A program made the position numbers and the translations under genes. From positions 43,133 to 107,132 of the forward strand of contig NZ_NVEC01000003.1 in assembly GCF_002571225.1 (NCBI RefSeq): 64,000 nt of DNA, read 5' to 3'. The notes beneath the pieces are model-generated. The model was not told the origin of the DNA and did no database searches. It saw nothing but the letters and a program-made list of their open reading frames with translations. This document shows positions 57,576-64,000 of the stretch, in pieces (position 1 is the stretch's first letter; every line of letters begins with the position of its first letter). The DNA is from Bacillus sp. AFS059628. Its GTDB lineage: Bacteria > Bacillota > Bacilli > Bacillales > Bacillaceae_G.

Positions 57576-59408
57576 GTGAAATTACTAGATTTATTATCAA
57601 AAGGAATTGTAATAGGTGATGGTGCGGTTGGAACGTTATTACATTCACATGGCTTGCAAAGTAGTTTTGAAGAATTGAATATATCTGATCCAGATTTAAT
57701 TATATCGATTCATAAGCAATATGTAGCTGCTGGGGCAGATGTAATTCAAACAAATACGTACGGAGCAAATGAAGCGAAATTACGTATGTATGGTTTAGAA
57801 AATCAAGTTACTGAAATTAATAGAGCGGCAGTCAAACTGGCGAAAGCATCTGTTACAGACAGAAATGCCATTTTAGGAACAATCGGTGGTATGAAACATA
57901 TCGGAGCTGTTACGACAACTGATATGGAAAGAGAATTTATGCTACTTGAGCAGGCAAGTGCTTTACTAGAAGAACAGGTTGATGGATTACTATTAGAGAC
58001 TTTCTATGATGAGTTTGAATTACTTCATGCTGTTCAGGTGTTACGAAAACAAACGAATATTCCAATTGTAGCTCAATTAGCGTTACATGAGGCAGGTACG
58101 ACTCAAAATGGAAATGATGTAAATGAAATATTAAAACAGCTTTTAGACTATGGTGCAAATGTTGTTGGATTGAACTGCCAACTAGGGCCACTTCATATGA
58201 CGGAAGCTTTTAAAATGATATCGATCCCGCAAAATGGTTATTTGTCAGCATATCCAAATGCAGGTCTCCCGAATTATGTGGAGGGACGTTACGTATATGA
58301 GGGAAGTCCAGCTTATTTCGAAGCGATGGCACCGAAATTTATTGAGCAAGGTATTCGGTTATTAGGTGGTTGTTGTGGCACAACACCAGAACATATTGAA
58401 AGTATGAAACGTGCTACTTTACACGTTACGCCTGTAATAGAGAAGGATACGATTCAAAGACCGAAAGTAATTCATACACATGAGAAACGTTCAAAAGCGC
58501 ATGTTACTTTAGCAGAGAAAGCGAAAAAACAAACGACAGTAGTAGTGGAATTAGATCCACCGAAAACGTTAGATACACAGCGTTTTTTTGAAGGCGCAAG
58601 GGCATTGAAAAGAGCTGGAGCAGATGCTATTACTCTAGCAGATAATTCATTAGCATCGCCTCGCGTCTCGAATATGGCAATGGGTGCATTATTAATGAAA
58701 CACGATATTCCGGTATTGACGCACTTAACGTGTAGAGACCATAACGTCATCGGATTACAATCTCATTTACTAGGATTATCAGCGTTAGGCATGGAAGAAG
58801 TGTTAGCTTTAACTGGTGATCCAGCACGCGTTGGTGATTTTCCAGGTGCCACTTCTGTATATGATTTGTCCTCTATTGAGCTCATTAAAATGATTAAAGA
58901 AATGAACGATGGGCGCTCCATTTTAGGGAAATCAATAGGTCCAGCAACAAGGTTTTCAGTAGGAGGTGCGTTTAATCCGCATGTAAGGCATTTAAAAGCA
59001 GCGGTTAAGCGAATGGAACGGAAAATAGATGCTGGAGCAGAATATTTCTTAACGCAGCCAATTTATGATATCGCGTTAATTGAAGAAGTGTATGAAGCGA
59101 CAAAGCATTTAGAACAACCTATTTTTATTGGGATTATGCCATTAATAAGTAAACGGAATGCAGATTTTCTTCATTTTGAGGTGCCAGGTATTACTTTACC
59201 TGAAGCAGTAAGAGAGAGAATGGATGGACATGAAATGAAAGAGGCAGCAATTGAGGAAGGGATTCGTATTTCTCAAGAGTTGATTGATGCGGCGATGAAA
59301 TATTTTAACGGCATTTATCTTATTACACCATTTCTAAAATATGAAATTACAGAACACCTCGTTAAATATGTGAGAGAAAAGCAAGAAGTGAAAGAAGGTA
59401 TTAATTGA
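57576..59408 (+). CDS. yitJ: Bifunctional homocysteine S-methyltransferase / methylenetetrahydrofolate reductase YitJ
   Basis: About 610 residues. Residues 1-290 form a homocysteine S-methyltransferase barrel with zinc motif [11 protein letters not shown] (about 264-274); residues about 310-610 form an FAD-dependent MTHFR (VVELDPPKT ... LTGDPARVGDFPG ... FLTQPIYD). It supplies 5-methyl-THF for metH downstream. The start is GTG 57576 or TTG 57573; GAGGGAG fits 57576 better. The stop overlaps the metH start by one base (TGATG). Confidence 0.92.
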   Translation: MKLLDLLSKGIVIGDGAVGTLLHSHGLQSSFEELNISDPDLIISIHKQYVAAGADVIQTNTYGANEAKLRMYGLENQVTEINRAAVKLAKASVTDRNAILGTIGGMKHIGAVTTTDMEREFMLLEQASALLEEQVDGLLLETFYDEFELLHAVQVLRKQTNIPIVAQLALHEAGTTQNGNDVNEILKQLLDYGANVVGLNCQLGPLHMTEAFKMISIPQNGYLSAYPNAGLPNYVEGRYVYEGSPAYFEAMAPKFIEQGIRLLGGCCGTTPEHIESMKRATLHVTPVIEKDTIQRPKVIHTHEKRSKAHVTLAEKAKKQTTVVVELDPPKTLDTQRFFEGARALKRAGADAITLADNSLASPRVSNMAMGALLMKHDIPVLTHLTCRDHNVIGLQSHLLGLSALGMEEVLALTGDPARVGDFPGATSVYDLSSIELIKMIKEMNDGRSILGKSIGPATRFSVGGAFNPHVRHLKAAVKRMERKIDAGAEYFLTQPIYDIALIEEVYEATKHLEQPIFIGIMPLISKRNADFLHFEVPGITLPEAVRERMDGHEMKEAAIEEGIRISQELIDAAMKYFNGIYLITPFLKYEITEHLVKYVREKQEVKEGIN

Positions 59409-62400
59409 TGAAAAGTATAGAGGGAAAATTACAAAATAACATCTTAATATTAGATGGTGCAATGGGAACAATGATCCAGCAAGAGGACTTAACTGCGGAA
59501 GATTTCGGAGGGGAAGAGTACGAAGGCTGTAATGAATATTTAGTAGAAACAAGACCTGATGTCATTTTGAAGATTCATAAAGCTTATATTGAAGCTGGGG
59601 CGGATATTATTGAAACAAATACATTTGGGGCGACAAATATTGTATTGAGTGATTATGATCTGTCCCATTTAGATGAAGAACTAAATGAGAAGGCAGCACG
59701 TTTAGCGAAGCAAGCGGTCCAAGAAAGCGGGAAGGAAGTATACGTTGCGGGAGCGATGGGGCCGACAACGAAAGCGATTAGTGTTACTGGTGGTGTAACA
59801 TTTGAAGAATTAATTGAAGCTTATACGCGGCAGGCAAGAGGATTGTTGAAGGGAGAAGTTGATGTATTGCTCGTTGAGACGAGTCAAGATATGCGTAACG
59901 TGAAGGCTGCTTATATTGGAATTCAAGCAGCTTTTGACGAACTAAATACAATTGTACCTATCATGATTTCGGGAACGATTGAACCGATGGGAACGACTCT
60001 AGCTGGGCAAACAATTGAGGCTTTTTACCTATCGGTAGAACATATGAAGCCATTATCTGTTGGATTAAACTGTGCGACTGGTCCGGAGTTTATGAGAGAC
60101 CATATTCGTTCCCTATCAGATTTGTCGGAGTGTTACATTTCTTGTTATCCCAATGCAGGTCTTCCTGATGAAGATGGACATTATCATGAATCTCCATCTT
60201 CTCTCGCTGAAAAGGTGAAGCGATTTGCTGAAGAAGGATGGGTTAATATTATCGGTGGTTGTTGTGGCACAACACCAGAACATATAAAAGCAATGAAGGC
60301 TGCGTTAGCGTCTCTTAATCCGCGTGAACATCACGAAAGAGCTGGGCACGGTGTTAGTGGATTAGAGGCACTGCAATATGATGACTCTATGAGACCGTTA
60401 TTTGTTGGTGAAAGAACAAACGTTATTGGATCACGTAAATTTAAACGATTAGTAGCAGAAGGGAAATTTGAAGAGGCTGCGGAAGTTGCAAGAGCGCAAG
60501 TGAAGAAAAATGCTCATATTATTGATATTTGTATGGCAGACCCGGACCGGGATGAAATAGAAGATATGGAAAACTTCTTGGCAGAAGTTACGAAAGTGTT
60601 AAAAGTACCGATTATGATTGACTCAACAGATGAAAATGTGATGGAGCGAGCTCTTACTTATATTCAAGGAAAAGCTGTTATTAATTCAATTAATTTAGAA
60701 GATGGAGAAGAACGATTTAAAAAAGTGACACCGCTTCTTCAGAAATATGGTGCCGCTATTGTTGTAGGAACAATTGATGAAGAAGGTATGGCGGTTAATG
60801 CAGAACGAAAACTCGAAATTGCGAAAAGAAGTTATGAGTTATTGACGACGAAATATGGTATACGCCCGTCGGATATTATTTTTGACGCACTTGTATTTCC
60901 TGTAGGTACAGGTGATGAAGAATATATTGGCTCGGCGGCAGCGACGATAGAAGGTATTCGTCTTATTAAAGAAGCGTTACCAGAGTGTTTAACGATTTTA
61001 GGTGTAAGTAACATATCATTTGGTTTACCACCAGCTGGGCGTGAAGTGTTAAATTCCGTCTTTTTATATCATGCAACAAAAGCAGGATTAGATTACGCGA
61101 TTGTAAATACGGAAAAATTAGAGCGCTATGCGTCAATTCCTGATGAAGAAAAACGCCTTGCAGATGCATTACTTTTTGAAACGACGCAAGAGACATTAGA
61201 AGAATTTACAAACTTTTATCGCGTGGCAAAAAAGAAAGATGTTGTTGTCCAAGAAACATTAACTCTTGATGAAAGGCTCGCAAATTACATTGTAGAAGGT
61301 ACGAAACAGGGATTACATGAAGATTTAAGCCTCGCACTTACAGAAGGAAGAAAACCTTTGGATATTATTAATGGTCCACTTATGACAGGGATGGATGAGG
61401 TAGGACGATTATTTAATAATAATGAGCTTATCGTTGCTGAAGTATTGCAAAGTGCTGAAAGTATGAAAGCTGCCGTAAGCTATTTAGAGCCACATATGGA
61501 ATCTAGCGATAGTGCTAAAAAAGGGAAAGTATTATTAGCAACCGTTAAAGGTGACGTACATGATATCGGGAAAAATCTCGTTGAAATTATTTTAGCGAAT
61601 AACGGCTATGAGATTATTAATTTAGGAATCAATGTTCGCTCGGATCGAATTGTGCAAGAAGTACAAGAAAAGAAGCCTGATATTATTGGGCTTTCTGGTT
61701 TATTAGTAAAATCAGCGCAACAAATGGTAATGACTGCTGAAGATTTAAAAGCGGCGGATATTGATATTCCAATTGTTGTAGGCGGGGCAGCGTTAACGAG
61801 AAAGTTTACAGATAATCGTATTTCGCCATCCTATAAAGGGCTCGTATGTTATGCAAGTGATGCGATGACGGGGCTTGATATTATTAATAAGCTTCAAAAA
61901 GAAGAAGAGAGAGAGAAGATGAAACAGGATAAAAAAGAACGTCATCTTCATATCGTAACAAAAGAAGAGAAGAAAGTAGAAATTCCAGCAGTAATTGAAC
62001 CATTACCGAAGGCCGAGATTATAGTGCCTGATTCAACAAAACGAGTCGTATTACGCGATATCCCAGCCCTTCATCTCGCTCCATTTTTAAATAGACAAAT
62101 GCTACTTGGACATCACCTTGGATTAAAAGGAAGTGTGAAGAAGCTTTTGCGAGAGGGAGATAAAAGAGCACATGAATTAAATGATTTAATAGACGAATTA
62201 TTGCAGGAAGGACAATCTTGGTTAAAGCCGAAAGCGGTGTATCAATTTTTCCCAGCGCAAAGTGACGGACAAAATATTGTAATATATGATCCAGAAGATC
62301 ATACGCGTGTTATAGAACGTTTCACATTCCCAAGACAAGGAAAAGCACCATATCGTACTTTAGGTGATTATTTACGCCCAGTTGGAGATGAAATGGACTA

Positions 62401-62806
62401 TGTTGCTTTCCTATCTGTTACGGTTGGGGAAGGCGTTCGGGACATTGCTGAAGAGTGGAAGGCGAAGGGTGATTATTTACGCAGTCATGCTATTCAATCG
62501 TTAGCGCTTGAACTAGCAGAGGGACTTGCTGAAAAAACACATATGCTTATTCGGGATCGCTGGGGTATTCCAGATTCACCAGAACTGACAATGGAAGAAC
62601 GTTTTCGCACGAAATATAGAGGAATACGCGTATCCTTCGGTTATCCAGCATGTCCAGAACTCGCGGATCAAGAAAAATTATTTCGACTTATTCATCCAGA
62701 AGAGATAGGTATTTCATTAACGGAAGGATTTATGATGGAGCCAGAAGCATCTGTAACGGCTATGGTATTTTCTCACCCTGAGGCAAGATATTTTAGTGTA
62801 TTATAG
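59408..62806 (+). CDS. metH: Cobalamin-dependent methionine synthase MetH
   Basis: 1132 residues with all four modules: homocysteine-binding barrel with [11 protein letters not shown] (about 282-292), pterin-binding barrel (about 325-600, begins [13 protein letters not shown]), cobalamin-binding domain with DVHDIGKN (about 714-721, cobalt-ligand His) and activation domain for SAM-dependent reactivation (about 880-1130). It methylates homocysteine using methyl-THF. It is shorter than E. coli MetH (about 1227) but complete. AGAAGG lies upstream of the ATG. Confidence 0.96.
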   Translation: MKSIEGKLQNNILILDGAMGTMIQQEDLTAEDFGGEEYEGCNEYLVETRPDVILKIHKAYIEAGADIIETNTFGATNIVLSDYDLSHLDEELNEKAARLAKQAVQESGKEVYVAGAMGPTTKAISVTGGVTFEELIEAYTRQARGLLKGEVDVLLVETSQDMRNVKAAYIGIQAAFDELNTIVPIMISGTIEPMGTTLAGQTIEAFYLSVEHMKPLSVGLNCATGPEFMRDHIRSLSDLSECYISCYPNAGLPDEDGHYHESPSSLAEKVKRFAEEGWVNIIGGCCGTTPEHIKAMKAALASLNPREHHERAGHGVSGLEALQYDDSMRPLFVGERTNVIGSRKFKRLVAEGKFEEAAEVARAQVKKNAHIIDICMADPDRDEIEDMENFLAEVTKVLKVPIMIDSTDENVMERALTYIQGKAVINSINLEDGEERFKKVTPLLQKYGAAIVVGTIDEEGMAVNAERKLEIAKRSYELLTTKYGIRPSDIIFDALVFPVGTGDEEYIGSAAATIEGIRLIKEALPECLTILGVSNISFGLPPAGREVLNSVFLYHATKAGLDYAIVNTEKLERYASIPDEEKRLADALLFETTQETLEEFTNFYRVAKKKDVVVQETLTLDERLANYIVEGTKQGLHEDLSLALTEGRKPLDIINGPLMTGMDEVGRLFNNNELIVAEVLQSAESMKAAVSYLEPHMESSDSAKKGKVLLATVKGDVHDIGKNLVEIILANNGYEIINLGINVRSDRIVQEVQEKKPDIIGLSGLLVKSAQQMVMTAEDLKAADIDIPIVVGGAALTRKFTDNRISPSYKGLVCYASDAMTGLDIINKLQKEEEREKMKQDKKERHLHIVTKEEKKVEIPAVIEPLPKAEIIVPDSTKRVVLRDIPALHLAPFLNRQMLLGHHLGLKGSVKKLLREGDKRAHELNDLIDELLQEGQSWLKPKAVYQFFPAQSDGQNIVIYDPEDHTRVIERFTFPRQGKAPYRTLGDYLRPVGDEMDYVAFLSVTVGEGVRDIAEEWKAKGDYLRSHAIQSLALELAEGLAEKTHMLIRDRWGIPDSPELTMEERFRTKYRGIRVSFGYPACPELADQEKLFRLIHPEEIGISLTEGFMMEPEASVTAMVFSHPEARYFSVL

Positions 62807-62824
62807 TGTAGAAGGGGGAGACGT

Positions 62825-63883
62825 ATGAAAAAAATAGTCTTTACAGGTGGCGGTTCGGCAGGGCATGTAACACCTAATTTAGCCATCATTCCGCATTTAC
62901 AAGAACAGAATTGGGATATTTCTTATATTGGTTCTCATCAAGGAATTGAGAAAACAATTATAGAAAAGGAAGGCATTCCGTACTATAGTATTGCAAGCGG
63001 AAAGCTACGCCGTTATTTTGATTTGAAAAATATAAAAGATCCTTTTCTTGTAATGAAGGGTGTTATGGATGCGTATGTAAGGATTCGAAAACTAAAGCCG
63101 GATGTGATTTTTTCAAAAGGTGGTTTCGTATCTGTACCAGTCGTAATTGGAGGATGGTTAAATAGAGTGCCAGTCTTATTACATGAATCTGATATGACGC
63201 CAGGACTAGCAAATAAAATTGCGCTCCGTTTTGCTTCGAAAATATTTGTTACATTTGAAGAAGCTGCGAAACATTTACCGAAAGAAAAAGTAATCTATAC
63301 AGGATCGCCTGTACGTGAAGACGTGCTAAAGGGAAATCGTGAAAAAGGTTTAGCGTTTTTAGGTTTTTCACGTAAAAAGCCAGTTATTACAATTATGGGA
63401 GGAAGCTTGGGCGCAAAGAAAATTAATGAAACGGTTCGAGAAGCGTTACCAGAACTTCTGAAAAAGTATCAAGTTGTTCATCTTTGCGGAAAAGGTAATC
63501 TTGATAAAAGCTTACAAAATAAAGAAGGATATAGACAATTTGAATATATACATGGAGAACTGCCAGACATATTAGCGATAACAGATTTTGTTATTTCACG
63601 TGCGGGCTCTAATGCCATTTTTGAGTTTTTAACATTGCAAAAGCCGATGCTTTTAATTCCGCTATCCAAATTTGCAAGTCGTGGAGATCAAATACTAAAT
63701 GCAGAGTCTTTTGAGAGACAAGGATATGCTTCCGTATTGTATGAAGAAGATGTGAATGTCAATTCTCTTATAAAGCATGTTGAAGAGTTATCTTATAATA
63801 ATGAGGCATATAAAACCGCATTAAAAAAATATAATGGAAAAGAAGCAATTCAAACAATCATTCACCATATTTCAGAGGCATGA
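62825..63883 (+). CDS. murG: MurG2, UDP-GlcNAc:lipid I N-acetylglucosaminyltransferase paralogue
   Basis: 352 residues, GT28 family. The donor and acceptor loops [11 protein letters not shown] (about 7-17), [24 protein letters not shown] and [11 protein letters not shown] are MurG signatures. MurG makes lipid II from lipid I. This copy stands outside any division/cell-wall cluster, and the B. cereus group is known to carry a second MurG of this size, so it is probably the paralogue, not the dcw gene. AAGGGGGAGACGT precedes the ATG. It lies 18 bases after metH. Confidence 0.9.
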   Translation: MKKIVFTGGGSAGHVTPNLAIIPHLQEQNWDISYIGSHQGIEKTIIEKEGIPYYSIASGKLRRYFDLKNIKDPFLVMKGVMDAYVRIRKLKPDVIFSKGGFVSVPVVIGGWLNRVPVLLHESDMTPGLANKIALRFASKIFVTFEEAAKHLPKEKVIYTGSPVREDVLKGNREKGLAFLGFSRKKPVITIMGGSLGAKKINETVREALPELLKKYQVVHLCGKGNLDKSLQNKEGYRQFEYIHGELPDILAITDFVISRAGSNAIFEFLTLQKPMLLIPLSKFASRGDQILNAESFERQGYASVLYEEDVNVNSLIKHVEELSYNNEAYKTALKKYNGKEAIQTIIHHISEA

Positions 63884-63904
63884 TGAAACAATCATGCCTT
63901 TTTT
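63877..63904 (+). terminator. Terminator after murG
   Basis: A perfect 8-bp stem GGCATGAT/ATCATGCC (63877-63884 with 63891-63898) followed by six T; it overlaps the stop codon. Confidence 0.93.
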
Positions 63905-63950
63905 AGTAGGATGAAAGATTCCAAGAAACGGTGTTTTTATGTTACAATAA

Positions 63951-64000
63951 AGTGAAACTTTAATCAGTGGGGAAGGGGTTAATCCCCCACTGATTATTAG
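63951..64000 (+). repeat. Dispersed intergenic repeat, copy 2 (cut by window end)
   Basis: Starts with the same 22 bases as the copy at 8491, and four bases of identity extend upstream. It contains a hairpin AATCAGTGGGG/CCCCACTGATT and continues past the window edge. See the entry at 8491. Confidence 0.75.

Overview
The window is an ordinary stretch of low-GC Firmicute chromosome. Gene order follows the Bacillus subtilis hemW-hrcA-dnaK ... sigA ... zur ... sodA ... pst ... glcK segment very closely. Several traits place it in the Bacillus cereus group: a vrrA-type 12-bp coding repeat in the yqfQ position, a second MurG, and dispersed intergenic repeats resembling the bcr families. I cannot tell B. 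cereus, B. thuringiensis and B. anthracis apart from this. There is no phage, insertion sequence, CRISPR array, toxin or recognisable defence locus.

Layout. 1-9.5 kb: end of hemW, then the heat-shock operon hrcA-grpE-dnaK-dnaJ behind a CIRCE operator, followed by prmA, rsmE and mtaB; then rpsU-yqeY. 9.6-17.9 kb: sporulation genes yqfC and yqfD, phoH, pgpH-ybeY-dgkA, cdd-era, yqzL and recO. 18-24 kb: ccpN-ppsR (carbon-flow control), a decayed yqxD, the macromolecular-synthesis genes dnaG-sigA, and cccA. 24-36.6 kb: trmK-yqfO, ispH, the VrrA-like gene, cshB, nfo, yqfT, a YitT protein, a zinc uptake operon znuC-znuB-zur, ispG, yqfZ and yqgB. 36.8-46 kb: a CAU tRNA, sodA, an MFS transporter, a PBP2, and pstSCAB-phoU behind a Pho box. 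46-53 kb: a sugar nucleotidyltransferase fused to a degenerate mutase domain, rpmG, fthC, yqgQ, glcK, yqgW, yqgX and a MidA-type methyltransferase. 53-64 kb: an ArsR-family regulator, an isochorismatase-fold hydrolase, two divergent methionine operons (metI-metC leftward; yitJ-metH rightward), each with its own SAM-I riboswitch, then murG2 and a dispersed repeat at the right edge.

How the genes work together. Most units are housekeeping: protein folding, ribosome and tRNA modification, replication priming and the main sigma factor, DNA repair, isoprenoid synthesis, and cell-wall synthesis. Regulation can be read directly at several places: CIRCE/HrcA, a sigma-E-type promoter before yqfC, a Zur-like operator before znuC, PhoP direct repeats before pstS, and two S-box leaders before the methionine genes.

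The least ordinary items are the multiply broken yqxD between ppsR and dnaG; the VNTR in the VrrA-like protein; the 784-residue nucleotidyltransferase whose mutase domain has lost its catalytic serine loop and metal loop; a near-perfect 20-bp hairpin between prmA and rsmE; a repeat family represented by two longer copies and two short remnants; and several losses relative to B. subtilis (yqeZ-floA-yqfB, glyQS, gluP). I found no convincing new multi-gene system.
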